Assembly: GCA_017404065.1 (NCBI GenBank)
Contig: JAFRDB010000099.1
Span: 1-64,000, forward strand
Direction of reading: 5' to 3'
Source: Clostridia bacterium
GTDB taxonomy: Bacteria > Bacillota > Clostridia > UBA1381
Length of the DNA: 64,000 nt
A program made the translations under genes and the position numbers. Under the pieces are notes generated by a model. It was not told the origin of the DNA, made no database searches, and saw nothing but the letters and a program-made list of their open reading frames with translations. Positions 19,074-28,164 of this stretch are shown piece by piece (within the stretch, counting starts at the first letter, position 1; every line of letters begins with the position of its first letter).

Positions 19074-19117
19074 AACAGATCCCGTTCAGCTTATCCCTGT
19101 ACGGGATCTGTTATTTT
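19074..19117 (+). terminator. Rho-independent terminator of the surface-complex operon
   Basis: Perfect 12-bp stem, AACAGATCCCGT (19074-19085) with ACGGGATCTGTT (19101-19112), followed by a short T-rich tail. It closes the unit that begins at 2253. Confidence 0.85.
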
Positions 19118-19134
19118 AGTGTATCTCGTTACAC

Positions 19135-19163
19135 TTGACAAAGCTTTTATGTCGGGGTATAAT
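19135..19163 (+). promoter_or_regulatory. Consensus sigma-A promoter of the HAD phosphatase gene
   Basis: TTGACA (19135-19140), 17-base spacer, TATAAT (19158-19163): a perfect vegetative promoter. Transcription would start near 19170. Confidence 0.9.
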
Positions 19164-19195
19164 AGTGATGAAGTAACAGAACAGGGGAGAATAAC

Positions 19196-19840
19196 ATGAA
19201 ATATAAAACGATAATTTTTGATCTGGACGGGACGCTTTTAAATACGCTCACAGACCTGCACAGCAGTGTTAACTATGCTATGCGCAGCTGCGCGTTCCCG
19301 GAGAGGAGTATGGACGAGGTGCGGAGGTTTGTCGGAAACGGAGTGCATACTCTCATCCGCCGCGCTGCGCCTGAGGGCATTACAGTTGAGCAGTATTGGG
19401 CGGCATACGACGCGTTTGAGGAGCATTACGCAAAGCATAACCATGACTATACCGCGCCGTATGACGGTATACCGCAGCTGATGCGGGAGCTTAAAAAGCG
19501 CGGACATAAGCTTGCGATAGTGTCGAACAAGATAGATTTTGCCGTGCAGGCGCTGAAGCGTGAGTTTTTTGATGATACAGTAGACTGCGCTGTGGGCGAC
19601 TCTGAGGAGATAGAGAATAAGCCTGCGCCGGATATGGTATATAAGGCGATGAAGGAGCTTGGCGCGGAGCTTGATGAGTGTGTGTACATAGGTGATACGG
19701 ATGTTGACCTTGCAACAGCCGAAAATTCCGGTATGCCTTGTATAAGCGTTAGCTGGGGCTTCCGCTCACGCGAAGAGCTTGAAGGATACGCCGCGGCGAT
19801 AATAGCCGATACACCGTCAGATATTCTCGGACTGGTGTGA
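19196..19840 (+). CDS. HAD-superfamily phosphatase, phosphoglycolate phosphatase-like
   Basis: A 214-residue protein with all four HAD motifs: FDLDGTLLNT (motif I, nucleophile D9, acid D11), IVSNK (motif II), the lysine in ENKPAPDMV, and YIGDTDVDLATAENSGM (motif IV). The helical cap between motifs I and II and the length match Gph/PpaX-type enzymes, which remove phosphate from 2-phosphoglycolate or pyrophosphate-related small molecules in the cytoplasm. Substrate cannot be fixed from sequence. It is transcribed alone from its own promoter, with a terminator directly downstream. ggggag precedes the ATG. Confidence 0.85.
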   Translation: MKYKTIIFDLDGTLLNTLTDLHSSVNYAMRSCAFPERSMDEVRRFVGNGVHTLIRRAAPEGITVEQYWAAYDAFEEHYAKHNHDYTAPYDGIPQLMRELKKRGHKLAIVSNKIDFAVQALKREFFDDTVDCAVGDSEEIENKPAPDMVYKAMKELGAELDECVYIGDTDVDLATAENSGMPCISVSWGFRSREELEGYAAAIIADTPSDILGLV

Positions 19841-19860
19841 TATGGAGTGATATTTAAACA

Positions 19861-19917
19861 GCGGAATGGGATGTAAAATCTTTACATCCCGTTCCGTTAT
19901 TATTATCTTTTTTTTTG
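19861..19917 (+). terminator. Rho-independent terminator after the HAD gene
   Basis: Stem CGGAATGGGATGTAAA with TTTACATCCCGTTCCG (one U-G pair, three-base loop) followed by T-rich sequence to 19917. Confidence 0.85.
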
Positions 19918-20203
19918 TTTCTCAATTTGATGTGTTTGAGCACCATATAAAATCACATCACAAAGTTCAAATAAAAATTTATTCAAACCGCCGTTTTTAC
20001 GGTCTCACATTGTGTGAATTGCAAAGCCTGCCTTGATAGCAGGTTTACCGGTACAAAGCCTTGCGTTGACATCAGGCTCGGTATATATGACGCAGATTTG
20101 AGTTTTTTTGTCGCAAAAAATACCAATAGCGAAATTCGTCGGTATTCGATAATAAACTACGTGATTTAGACCCTGTATTCGACCGCGGCTTTGCTGTGGG
20201 TAC
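19918..20203. other. Gap upstream of spo0A without a visible gene
   Basis: About 285 bases without an open frame or recognisable RNA. It contains a short hairpin (cctgc-cttgata-gcagg, near 20028-20044) and ttgtcgcaaa near 20108, which differs from the Spo0A box TTGTCGAAA by an inserted base. Autoregulation by Spo0A is known in other Firmicutes, but this match is weak. Confidence 0.3.
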
Positions 20204-20232
20204 TTGATACATTTTTTTTTATTTAGTAGAAT
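20204..20232 (+). promoter_or_regulatory. Putative sigma-A promoter of spo0A
   Basis: TTGATA (20204-20209), 17-base spacer, TAGAAT (20227-20232), 45 bases before the spo0A ATG. An overlapping TATAAT at 20233-20238 lacks a well-placed -35. No sigma-H-type pair was recognised. Confidence 0.5.
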
Positions 20233-20276
20233 TATAATGCAATTGCAAGAATAATAAGGAAAGAAGGAATAGTAAC

Positions 20277-21047
20277 ATGGATAAGGTAAAGGTTCTGTTT
20301 GCCGACGACGACAGGCGATATGTAAATCAGCTTGAAGAATATTTTAAGACAACTCCCGATATAGAGTCATGCGGCTGCGCCTATGACGGGGAGGAGGCGC
20401 TCGGCATGATAGAGGAGATGAAGCCGGAGGTCGTGCTTTTGGATGTTGTGCTGCCGCGGCTTGACGGTATAGGCGTATTGCGGCGGCTTGCCGCGAAGCA
20501 GCCGGATTCCAGACCTATAGTTATAGTTAGCTCCGCGTCATCGCTTACCGGCATATTTGATATGGCGGCAAAATACGGCGCGTCATACTTTATGATGAAG
20601 CCGCAGAGTGCGGAGAGCGTGAGCGCGGTCATCCGCGATATGTGCGGGATAGCAAAAACGTTCACGATACCGGAGGAACGGCAGCTTCAGCTTACATCGC
20701 GGGATATAGAAAGCGTGGTCACGGGGTACATACACGATCTTGGCGTGCCCGCGCATATAAAGGGATACAACTATCTCCGCACCGCAATAATCATGGTGGT
20801 GGGGGATATGGATCTTCTGAACTACATAACAAAGGAGCTGTATCCGGAGATAGCCAAGGCGTATCAGACAACATCGAGCCGCGTTGAGCGCGCGATACGT
20901 CACGCAATAGAGGTTGCGTGGACGCGCGGCAAGCCGCAGACGATGAATGAAATTTTCGGCTATACGATAAACACCGGTAAGGGCAAGCCGACAAATTCCG
21001 AGTTTATCGCAATGATAGCCGACAGGATACGGCTGGAAGTGAGATAG
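20277..21047 (+). CDS. spo0A: Sporulation master regulator Spo0A
   Basis: A 256-residue response regulator of normal Spo0A length. The receiver domain (1-120) has the acidic pocket (ADDD, 9-12), the phospho-acceptor D56 in VVLLDVVLP, the SSAS switch region and the conserved Lys in MMKP. The C-terminal Spo0A DNA-binding domain (about 145-256) is highly recognisable: [39 protein letters not shown] and [15 protein letters not shown]. It binds 0A boxes and drives entry into sporulation and other stationary-phase programmes. Its presence places the host in a spore-forming lineage, though not every carrier sporulates. agaagga precedes the ATG. A repeat element begins right at its stop codon. Confidence 0.97.
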   Translation: MDKVKVLFADDDRRYVNQLEEYFKTTPDIESCGCAYDGEEALGMIEEMKPEVVLLDVVLPRLDGIGVLRRLAAKQPDSRPIVIVSSASSLTGIFDMAAKYGASYFMMKPQSAESVSAVIRDMCGIAKTFTIPEERQLQLTSRDIESVVTGYIHDLGVPAHIKGYNYLRTAIIMVVGDMDLLNYITKELYPEIAKAYQTTSSRVERAIRHAIEVAWTRGKPQTMNEIFGYTINTGKGKPTNSEFIAMIADRIRLEVR

Positions 21048-21144
21048 ATTTGGTTTAGGGGGGGATAACGTCCCCATAAAACCCCCTGTTTATTAGGGCT
21101 GGGAGTGCAGGGAGGTGACCTCTCTACGCTAAACAGAAATTTAT
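21047..21144. repeat. MITE-like intergenic repeat, copy 2 (short form)
   Basis: About 98 bases with terminal inverted repeats: left atagatttggtttaggg, right cgctaaacagaaatttat. The inside is hairpin-rich (ggggataacgtcccc, aggtgacct). It starts at the stop codon of spo0A. The termini match the other copies. Confidence 0.65.
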
Positions 21145-21161
21145 ATTAATATAGCATACCG

Positions 21162-21207
21162 AAAAAATGCGCTTATAGAACGGCTTTTCAGCCGATCTAT
21201 AAGCGCA
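21162..21207 (-). terminator. Terminator of the minus-strand CAP/NlpC operon
   Basis: Long near-perfect stem, TGCGCTTATAGA-A-CGGCT paired with AGCCG-A-TCTATAAGCGCA, with one mismatch and a short loop. On the minus strand it is followed by a T run (aaaaaa at 21162-21167 on plus). It may also stop spo0A transcription from the other side. Confidence 0.85.
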
Positions 21208-21223
21208 ATTTATTAATTTCAAA

Positions 21224-21895
21224 TCATTCGTCCCTTTGCTTTGCAATAAGCCTTTCTATCGGACGGCGATAGGCGCGGCTGCCAACCTTGATATAAATAT
21301 CGGGATTTGTGTCGTACAGATCGCCTATAATATTTGTTATCTGCTGCGGATCATAGTCCTGAATACACATGAAGCAGCAGTCGCCCTCAATTGTCTCCAC
21401 ATAGAAAATATCCATTGATGAGATCGCATGACGCTTGGCTTTGTCAGAGCTGTGCTCGTAGGGATATACAGCCTTTACAAATTTTTTGCCCGCGGGCGTT
21501 GCGCTCCGCTTTATGAACTCCTTTGTTCCGATAACTATCATGGAGATGTCCTCGGTGGGTATTTCCGTCAGCTTCGTCCTTGACGGCTTCAGATCACCTA
21601 AAAATCCGCCGTTTGTGCTGTATGGGAGAAAGTCGTTTGCCCAGCTCCGCATATAGAGATCGCCGCGGACTATCTTTATGCCGGTGCCGAATGCCTCGTT
21701 AAGCTTCAGAAGCGTGAGCGATATAAATATGAGCGCCGCCAGAGCGAACAGCACACCGAAAAGAACCATGCGATTAGACAGATCATATACTGCCATCGCA
21801 ACGGAAAACAGCGCGAGCGCCGTAAACACTAAAATTACAACCATCGACCTGCCGCGCATTTTGGCGTTTGCGGCTGCCTTTATAGTCTTTGCCAT
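21224..21895 (-). CDS. Membrane protein of unknown function
   Basis: A 223-residue protein with a basic N-terminus, two adjacent membrane segments (about residues 17-37 and 43-64) and a soluble C-terminal domain (70-223) containing the segments SMIVIGTKEFIKRS and FYVETIEGDCCFMCIQDYDP. No family is recognised. It lies 21 bases downstream of the CAP/NlpC-P60 gene on the same strand and shares its terminator, so the two are probably co-transcribed and may both serve the envelope. That link rests on position only. The ATG follows agaggtataggaaat. Confidence 0.7.
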   Translation of the reverse strand: MAKTIKAAANAKMRGRSMVVILVFTALALFSVAMAVYDLSNRMVLFGVLFALAALIFISLTLLKLNEAFGTGIKIVRGDLYMRSWANDFLPYSTNGGFLGDLKPSRTKLTEIPTEDISMIVIGTKEFIKRSATPAGKKFVKAVYPYEHSSDKAKRHAISSMDIFYVETIEGDCCFMCIQDYDPQQITNIIGDLYDTNPDIYIKVGSRAYRRPIERLIAKQRDE

Positions 21896-21916
21896 ATTTC
21901 CTATACCTCTGTTTGG

Positions 21917-24772
21917 TTAATCCTCTGTAGCTTCTGTGTCTGTTGTGTTGAATATTCGCCTTCCGCCGCAGAACTCGGACACATAATTTTCCTTATCTAT
22001 GGACTCGTAGCGAACCTGCGCGCCTGTGTACGGTGCGTGTATCATAAATCCGTCACCGGCATATATGCCGACATGGTGAACATCACCGTTTTTCTGGAAA
22101 AATACCAGATCACCCGGCTGCAGATCTTCGCGTGAAATGTATACGCCCTCTTTATACTGTGTCTGCGAAACACGGCTTATACTCAGTCCAACGTTTCTGA
22201 GTACATACTGGCACAGTCCGGAGCAGTCAAAGCCCATTGGCGTAGTGCCGCCCCATAAGTACGGCACACCGAGGTACTTCTTCGCTTCGGCAATTATAGC
22301 CTCGCCGTACGGGTTATCCGATACGACCATGCTGTCGTATGCGATAACGCTCATGTCCTCCTCGTTTACCTCTATGTCAAGCTTATCCGAGCCGGTATAG
22401 TGATCGATCTTCGGCTGCCTTTCGGCAAGCTCCTTATAGTAGTCCGTTGCCTTTACCTGTTTTTCGGTTATCTTCTTACGCTTAACTGTCGTTTCCTGCC
22501 CGTTCGGAGCGGTTACGGTAGTATCGATGATATTCTCATCATAGAAGTAGACAAGACCGAGCTCCTCGTCCGCATAGACAGGGAAGAATTTCTCTCCGTC
22601 GTCAAGTATGTATTCCGTAATGATCGGTTCAGGCAGTTTTACTTCAAGCTTTATCGAGCTTTCCGCCTTGACAAAATTCTTTGAGCCGCGGCGGACCGCG
22701 CATACATGCACGTCATATTCGCCCGGCTTTATGTTTCTTATATTTGCCGCGTGCGAGCCTTCTACCTCCTCGCTCAGCTCAAGCTCGCCCTCGCTGTTGT
22801 ATATCTCGATCAAAAAGTCCGTATATAGACTGCTTGACCAGCACAGCGACAGAGCATCGTCATCAATAACTGCTCCGTCCTCGTGCGAGGTGATATCGAC
22901 CTCATCCTCGGGCGCGCTGCCGTAGGATATAACAAATTCATCCGGCTCCGCGTCTGCGTTGTCGGCGGGGGAGATGGATATAGCATAATCCATTCCGGAT
23001 TCGAAAATATCTGATTTGAGAGTGAGGATGCCATCCTTTGTTTTTAAGTAGCTGTTAACTATGTAATCATCCTTTTCGAAGGAATAGACCTTAACGTAGT
23101 ATTCCTTGTCCTCCTCTGTTTCCATCGAAATGGCAAGGTCATTGCCGTCCTCGATGATCACCCCGTTATATTCGGCAAGCTTAAAGCCGCTGTTTACATA
23201 TTCGCTTTCCGGCTCCTCTGCTGCTTTTGCTGCTTCGGCTTCATCATTACTGCTGCTATCAACAGATGTTTTGGTATCGGGGGCAGGTGTTTTTACGGGG
23301 GCGTTTGTCCCGTCTGCCGCCTCCGGCGCGTCCTCTTCCGTATCCTCTTTGTCAAGCTCGATTACATTGGCATCCGGCACAGAGCTTTCGATAAGCTCAT
23401 ATATACCCGCTACCGTAGTGGGCGCTTCATCTTCTTCTTCGCCGAAGATGTATACCTCTTTATCCTCCGCAGTCTGTTCGGAGGTTGACTCTATATAATC
23501 AAGTCCTTCGCTGTCGGTCGCAACGGTATCGTTTGCGGATCTGTTTGTGATGATGCTTACCATGCGGAAGTAGTCATCGGTAACGCTCGTGCCGATACCT
23601 ATAACGTGTGTTCCGCTGTCATAGCAGCTGCCGCCGTTAAGCGAAAGTATCGCATAAGCTGTGAACGTGTCATAGCCGATCTCATGCTGTGCGCCGTCCT
23701 TTAAATGCTCTATGCTTCTGTCGCGCGCAAGGTCCATATATTTTGTCTTTGCCGACATCTCCTGCGCCGCCGCGCTTTGTGACTGCGACACGGTAAGCGC
23801 ATCAAGCCCGTTCCTTGCGCGGGCCGCATTTATCATATCCGTAAGCTCGAATGCCGCTACCTCCGGCGCGATCTCGGTATATGTATTACATTTCTCGTAG
23901 TCTATATAAAGCACGGAATCGATATGTCCGCCGTTGTCGCGGTATATCCTGTATCCGTTGTATTCACCGTAGTCCGCCGCGGCGCTTACATCCTCGCCGA
24001 GCGATATACCGTCAAAGGTAAGCATACCGCTGTTTGAATAAAACGCGCATATTCGCCCGTTTTCAACGCCTATCATCATAAACCGGCTGTAGTCTGAGTT
24101 GTAAACATACCAATCATAGCCGAATTCGCCGCTGTCTATCCTGTCCGGTTCGCCGAGCACATCGGTAACTGTGCTGATATTTGCGCCGATCTCAACAGCA
24201 GTATCGCCAACATTGAATACCGCCGTCTTGGAAAACAGCTTGTAGAGATTGTTTACAAGCACTCTGCAGCCGTCCCAATTTATCTCCTTGTTCGGTTCGG
24301 TGCCAATGCCGTTTGAGATTATGCCGTGCTTGAGCATGAAGGCATAGCCTACGCGGTTTTCCTCGTCGATCATAGCATTATCATAGCACTCGCTAAGGAT
24401 CTCGTCCACTTCCTCGGATGAGAGCGCGAATGAATCGTCAAAATCTATAATTGTCTTGTAGAGAACAGTCACGGCATCCTGCTTGCGCAGTGCGATCGAC
24501 TCGGATAGCGTGTCAAGATCATCGGTATTTATAAAGCCGAGAACAACAGCCTTGCAAAGCTCCGGATTATCGCTCAGCTCCGCTATCTGCTCAGGAACAG
24601 CTATCTCCTCGCCGCTGAGCTTTTCATAAAGAGCGACCGCCTGCAAAACCATATCGCGTTCGGATACGGATTCCGCGGCCGAGGCCGTGCCGGCAGCAGT
24701 GGTAAAGCCTGCCGCAATGGCAGCGGCTATTATAAACAGCCGTGCTTTTTTAAGTCTAATGCTATCAGACAA
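21917..24772 (-). CDS. Secreted CAP-like and NlpC/P60 cell-wall hydrolase
   Basis: A 951-residue exported protein. Signal peptide to about residue 32 (GTASA-AES). Residues 35-180 are helical and may be SLH-related. About 183-280 resembles a CAP-associated domain (FNVGDTAVEIGANISTVTDV), and 305-415 a CAP/SCP-like domain (LTDMINAARARNGLDAL). An acidic linker and beta-rich Ig-like modules follow. The C-terminal NlpC/P60 domain (820-945) is intact, with catalytic Cys850 (FDCSGL), His900 (HHVGIYAG) and a third polar His912 (MIHAP). Such domains cut peptide bonds in peptidoglycan stems. The start is a TTG at 24772, preceded by gaaaggg ten bases away. It has its own promoter and a roughly 130-base leader. 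Confidence 0.88.
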   Translation of the reverse strand: MSDSIRLKKARLFIIAAAIAAGFTTAAGTASAAESVSERDMVLQAVALYEKLSGEEIAVPEQIAELSDNPELCKAVVLGFINTDDLDTLSESIALRKQDAVTVLYKTIIDFDDSFALSSEEVDEILSECYDNAMIDEENRVGYAFMLKHGIISNGIGTEPNKEINWDGCRVLVNNLYKLFSKTAVFNVGDTAVEIGANISTVTDVLGEPDRIDSGEFGYDWYVYNSDYSRFMMIGVENGRICAFYSNSGMLTFDGISLGEDVSAAADYGEYNGYRIYRDNGGHIDSVLYIDYEKCNTYTEIAPEVAAFELTDMINAARARNGLDALTVSQSQSAAAQEMSAKTKYMDLARDRSIEHLKDGAQHEIGYDTFTAYAILSLNGGSCYDSGTHVIGIGTSVTDDYFRMVSIITNRSANDTVATDSEGLDYIESTSEQTAEDKEVYIFGEEEDEAPTTVAGIYELIESSVPDANVIELDKEDTEEDAPEAADGTNAPVKTPAPDTKTSVDSSSNDEAEAAKAAEEPESEYVNSGFKLAEYNGVIIEDGNDLAISMETEEDKEYYVKVYSFEKDDYIVNSYLKTKDGILTLKSDIFESGMDYAISISPADNADAEPDEFVISYGSAPEDEVDITSHEDGAVIDDDALSLCWSSSLYTDFLIEIYNSEGELELSEEVEGSHAANIRNIKPGEYDVHVCAVRRGSKNFVKAESSIKLEVKLPEPIITEYILDDGEKFFPVYADEELGLVYFYDENIIDTTVTAPNGQETTVKRKKITEKQVKATDYYKELAERQPKIDHYTGSDKLDIEVNEEDMSVIAYDSMVVSDNPYGEAIIAEAKKYLGVPYLWGGTTPMGFDCSGLCQYVLRNVGLSISRVSQTQYKEGVYISREDLQPGDLVFFQKNGDVHHVGIYAGDGFMIHAPYTGAQVRYESIDKENYVSEFCGGRRIFNTTDTEATED

Positions 24773-24906
24773 CTTAATTCAGCCCTTTCCTTAATTGAAC
24801 CGCCGTAAACCGGCGGAATATATTTACTCCCAAGTTTTACGAACACAGCATATTGTGTGCGCGGTGTGTGAAAAGGGTATAGTACGCCCTAATACCACAC
24901 CATAAC

Positions 24907-24935
24907 ATTATAGCATAAAAAATTTGAGTTGTCTA
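24907..24935 (-). promoter_or_regulatory. Promoter of the CAP/NlpC-P60 gene, with a long leader
   Basis: On the minus strand TAGACA (24930-24935), 17-base spacer, TATAAT (24907-24912). Transcription would begin near 24900, leaving about 127 bases of leader. The leader can fold: GGTGTG with CACACC around 24863-24901, and CCGCCG with CGGCGG at 24800-24816. It does not match the c-di-AMP riboswitch consensus often found before wall hydrolases. Confidence 0.6.
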
Positions 24936-25038
24936 TATAAAAATGATGAATTTTTTGTGAATTGTGAAAAATAATATGGATATAGAGCAAAATATAAGGG
25001 CAATATAGCGAAATTATATCAATAATAGATTAAATTTC

Positions 25039-25067
25039 TTGACAAACGCGCGGCAGAGGTATAAAAT
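25039..25067 (+). promoter_or_regulatory. Promoter upstream of prfA
   Basis: TTGACA (25039-25044), 17-base spacer, TAAAAT (25062-25067). The transcript would run through repeat copy 3 before reaching the prfA start. Confidence 0.65.
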
Positions 25068-25086
25068 GTTAGAAATGTCAGTGGAT

Positions 25087-25258
25087 AAAGTTAGTTTGCC
25101 GGGGGACTGCCGTCCCCAACTACGGCGTTTGTTCGCTTGCGAACACGCCTACGACATGCAAGCGTGTCGCTCACCCCGCGCCCCCTGCTTAGCTATTGGT
25201 GTAACGGGGGTTTTAGGGGGCGGTAGCCCCCTAAGCTACTAATTTAAACTGAAATTTA
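25087..25258. repeat. MITE-like intergenic repeat, copy 3
   Basis: About 172 bases. Left end aaagttagtttgccgggg, right end ctaatttaaactgaaattta. Its inside shares gctacggcgtttgtt-like and gcaagcgtgtcgctcacc blocks with copy 1, and gggggactgccgtcccc with copy 5. It sits inside the prfA leader, 11 bases before the ribosome binding site, so a folded element could affect translation. Confidence 0.75.
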
Positions 25259-25281
25259 CTGTTCCGATAGGAGGAAACATA

Positions 25282-26349
25282 ATGCTTGATAAGTTGGCGG
25301 CGCTGGAGGCGCGGTTTGTGCAGATATCGGAAAAGATAAGCGATCCGGCGGTCATTGCGGATATAGACGCGTGGCGCGGCTATTGCAAGGAGCATAGCGA
25401 GCTGGAGCCGATAATAAACGAATACAGGAGCTATAAGGGCTATTTGGAAACGATAGAGGACGATAACGCTCTGATCGCGGGTGAGACCGATAAGGAGCTT
25501 ATCGCGATGCTGCGAGAGGAGATAGATGAGGCGCAGAAGGCGGCGGAAAAGTGCCGCACAAGTCTTCGCGTTCTGCTTCTGCCGAAGGACCCGAATGACG
25601 AAAAAAACGTTATTATGGAGATACGCGGCGGAACCGGCGGCGAGGAGGCGGCATTGTTTGCCGCTGATCTTATGCGTATGTACAGTATGTATGCGGAAAA
25701 GATGCACTGGAAGATAGAAGTGCTCAGCTCAAATCCCACTGAGCTTGGCGGATACAAGGAGATTTCCTTTGCCATAGAGGGGAAGGGCGCGTATTCACGG
25801 CTCAAATATGAGAGCGGCGTGCATCGCGTTCAGCGAGTGCCCGAAACGGAGAGCGGGGGAAGGATACATACCTCCGCGGTTACTGTTGCGGTGCTGCCGG
25901 AGGTAGAGGATATCGAGGTCGATATAAACAGAAACGATCTGAGGATCGATGTGTTCCGCGCCGGCGGACCGGGCGGACAGTGCGTAAACACCACGGACTC
26001 GGCGGTGCGCATAACGCATTTGCCGACGGGTATTGTCGTATCCTGTCAGGATGAGAAGTCACAGCTGCAAAACAAGGAAAAGGCGATGAAGATCCTGCGT
26101 TCGCGCATATATGACGCGATGGAGGCGGAGCGAAGGCGCGAGATAGCGGACGCGAGGAAGTCGCAGGTCGGCTCGGGGGACAGAAGCGAGAGGATACGTA
26201 CCTATAACTTCCCGCAGAGCCGCATAACGGATCACCGCATAGGTCTTACGCTCTATAAGCTCGACCGCTTCCTTGACGGCGAGCTGGACGAGGTCATAAA
26301 CGCGTTGATAACGAACGACCAGGCGGAGAAGCTCTCTGCGGGAGAATGA
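25282..26349 (+). CDS. prfA: Peptide chain release factor 1
   Basis: A 355-residue class I release factor of standard RF1 length. The universal GGQ motif (231-233, in [10 protein letters not shown]) triggers peptidyl-tRNA hydrolysis. The P-x-T tripeptide region reads PET (187-189, in [14 protein letters not shown]), marking RF1 (reads UAA/UAG) rather than the SPF of RF2. The C-terminal [13 protein letters not shown] block is also conserved. It acts in the cytoplasm on the ribosome. taggagg precedes the ATG. The next gene starts 12 bases later; the usual prmC methyltransferase partner is not adjacent. Confidence 0.97.
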   Translation: MLDKLAALEARFVQISEKISDPAVIADIDAWRGYCKEHSELEPIINEYRSYKGYLETIEDDNALIAGETDKELIAMLREEIDEAQKAAEKCRTSLRVLLLPKDPNDEKNVIMEIRGGTGGEEAALFAADLMRMYSMYAEKMHWKIEVLSSNPTELGGYKEISFAIEGKGAYSRLKYESGVHRVQRVPETESGGRIHTSAVTVAVLPEVEDIEVDINRNDLRIDVFRAGGPGGQCVNTTDSAVRITHLPTGIVVSCQDEKSQLQNKEKAMKILRSRIYDAMEAERRREIADARKSQVGSGDRSERIRTYNFPQSRITDHRIGLTLYKLDRFLDGELDEVINALITNDQAEKLSAGE

Positions 26350-26361
26350 TGGGGGATATGT

Positions 26362-26835
26362 ATGAACGGATTTGAAAACAGTACGGCGGTTCTGGAGTTC
26401 AAGGCAAGCCTGCGCGAGCTGTTCGAGGCGATACTTGCCACTGCCGCTAAGACGGTGCGCGCCTTTTATGAATGGCTAAAAACAGTGCCGCTGCCGGCGC
26501 CGCCGACGGTGCTGAGACTGTTCAGCAATAACCGCGCGAACCTTATTCTTTTTCTTGCGCTCGTGGCATATTTTCTGTATTTTAATATAAAGGCGTATGT
26601 TCTCTTTGCTGAGGACAAGCATTATGCGATACGGAATACCGAGCGCATACCGGAGCGGGTGCTGTTCAAATATATGTGGGCAGGCGGCGCGGTTGGCGCG
26701 GCAATGGCAATGATAATAAAGCGGCATAAAACGCAGCATACGAATTTTGTAATATCAGCCGTGGTGCTGGTTGCTGTGCAGCTTCTGCTGTTCAGCTTCG
26801 CGCTCGGCTTCATGGGCTTCTGGACATTCTTTTGA
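26362..26835 (+). CDS. DUF1294 membrane protein
   Basis: A 157-residue protein with a soluble N-terminal stretch (1-55), a membrane segment (about 58-76), and a DUF1294-like core: YAIRNTERIPERVLFKYMWA, then GGAVGAAMAMIIKRHKTQH, then a last membrane helix. The R-I-P-E, GG-x-x-GA and R-H-K-T-x-H features define the family, whose function is unknown. It follows prfA closely and is probably co-transcribed with it. The N-terminal extension is longer than in typical DUF1294 proteins (about 90 residues). Confidence 0.8.
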   Translation: MNGFENSTAVLEFKASLRELFEAILATAAKTVRAFYEWLKTVPLPAPPTVLRLFSNNRANLILFLALVAYFLYFNIKAYVLFAEDKHYAIRNTERIPERVLFKYMWAGGAVGAAMAMIIKRHKTQHTNFVISAVVLVAVQLLLFSFALGFMGFWTFF

Positions 26836-26863
26836 GAATCAGGAGGCTCTTTTTTATTGATAT

Positions 26864-27050
26864 AGATTTCAGCTTTAATTATTAGCTTAGGGGGCTGCCG
26901 CCACAAGCTACGCTGCTGTTGTTAAGCAGCGCAGCTACAACACTTATGGTGTTGTTCGCCTAACCCCCCCCTCTGTGTCCAATTTTAGTTTACCACTACA
27001 GCGCCGCTAACATCTCTCCACCTAAGCTGCTGATTCAAGCTGAAATTCAG
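26864..27050. repeat. MITE-like intergenic repeat, copy 4
   Basis: About 187 bases with the clearest terminal inverted repeats of the family. Left (26864-26891) agatttcagctttaatta then ttagcttagg; right is the reverse complement with 22 of 28 bases matching. The right end overlaps the stop codon of the minus-strand gene at 27047. Confidence 0.75.
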
Positions 27051-28150
27051 ATATTATGCATATCGCGGGGGAAGGGGGCGGCGTCGCGGATATCGGGAAG
27101 CTGCAAAAGCTTCATCAGCAGCCGTTCCAATCCTATACCGCAGCCGCCGTGTCGCGGCATTGAGGGCGAGCTGTGCTCGCCGCCTGACGCGACCTCCATG
27201 CCGCGGCAAAGAAGAATGAACCCTTCGCTAAGCCCTGCTTCTGACGCTGCCGCCTCGCGTTGCGGACGCTTTTCCGACGGCAAGCGCGTGACGAACAAAA
27301 GCTCACTGCCGAGCGATTTTTGGGCGTAGCTTGAAAGCCTTGCCTCATCGGTTGGGTCAAGATCCGGCTGATCGCCGCTCTTGCCGAGAACAGCCATGGC
27401 TTCCGTAAAGGTGATGACGGGTATCGCTCCCGCCTCCGGCAAAGCAGCGTCAAGCGCGGCAAGCTCCTCTGCGCAGTCTTCGGAAAGGCGCGTAATTATC
27501 GCGTTTATCGCATTTTCGCTCACAGCCATAACATCGGCGATGCCGTTTATATAGTTCATTTCAAAATCAAGGCGCGTGTATTCGGCAAGATGGCGCGGAC
27601 TGTTATGTCTCGCGGCGGAAAATGCCTGCGAGATCTCCAAAACACGGTCGAGCGCGGCTGCGCCGTCTATGAGATAGCGGCGAGGATCGCCCGTGAGCAC
27701 CGCATCCGCGCCGAACCAGCTCAGGCGGAACAGACCGGTATCTCCGTCCTCTGTCCGTCGCACAGCGGGGGAGTGCATCTCAAAAAAACCGTCCTTGGCA
27801 AGCGTGGCGCGGAACGCGTCTGCCGCAGCGGCGCGCAGCATCAGTATCGGATGCAGCGGCGCGGTATCATCGTCAGAACACGGCGCGGCAAGCACGGTGA
27901 AGTCCTTTAGCGTGATCTCTATCCCGCGCGGAGCGCGTGGCTCATGGCGTACAGTGCCGGTAAGCGATATGTACGCGCCCGGCTTCAGCGCGGCGCGGGG
28001 CGCAGCGCAGTCCGCATCGGTATGCGCCGCCTGTATAAGCCTGCCGCCGGCGCGCAGCGTGATAAGCGTTACCGCGCCGGCTCTTTTTATTCTATGAACA
28101 CAGGCGGCGATCTTTATATCGCCGCCCGGTGTGAATATGTTATTTTGCAT
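27047..28150 (-). CDS. Degenerate aspartyl/asparaginyl-tRNA synthetase-like protein
   Basis: A 367-residue class II synthetase-like protein, shorter than archaeal-type AspRS (about 430). An OB-fold-like N-terminus (13-90; CVHRIKRAGAVTLITLR) is followed by a catalytic-core fold ending in motif 3 (HGGCGIGLERLLMKLL, then FPRDMHNI). Motif 2 is altered: the usual F-R-A-E is F177-S-A-A180, so the ATP-binding Arg and the Glu are gone, although HNSPRHLAEYTRLDFEMNYI is intact. The Q-S-P-Q-x-Y-K-Q substrate loop reads GDPRRYLID. Aminoacylation by the normal route is therefore doubtful; a paralogue with a new role is likelier. It lies 15 bases after the VanW gene. Confidence 0.72.
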   Translation of the reverse strand: MQNNIFTPGGDIKIAACVHRIKRAGAVTLITLRAGGRLIQAAHTDADCAAPRAALKPGAYISLTGTVRHEPRAPRGIEITLKDFTVLAAPCSDDDTAPLHPILMLRAAAADAFRATLAKDGFFEMHSPAVRRTEDGDTGLFRLSWFGADAVLTGDPRRYLIDGAAALDRVLEISQAFSAARHNSPRHLAEYTRLDFEMNYINGIADVMAVSENAINAIITRLSEDCAEELAALDAALPEAGAIPVITFTEAMAVLGKSGDQPDLDPTDEARLSSYAQKSLGSELLFVTRLPSEKRPQREAAASEAGLSEGFILLCRGMEVASGGEHSSPSMPRHGGCGIGLERLLMKLLQLPDIRDAAPFPRDMHNI

Positions 28151-28164
28151 TGTGTTTCCCTTTC

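Noticed and set aside
24773-24912. c-di-AMP (ydaO) riboswitch before the NlpC/P60 gene
   Set aside because: Conserved core sequences of that class were not found; only generic hairpins are visible.
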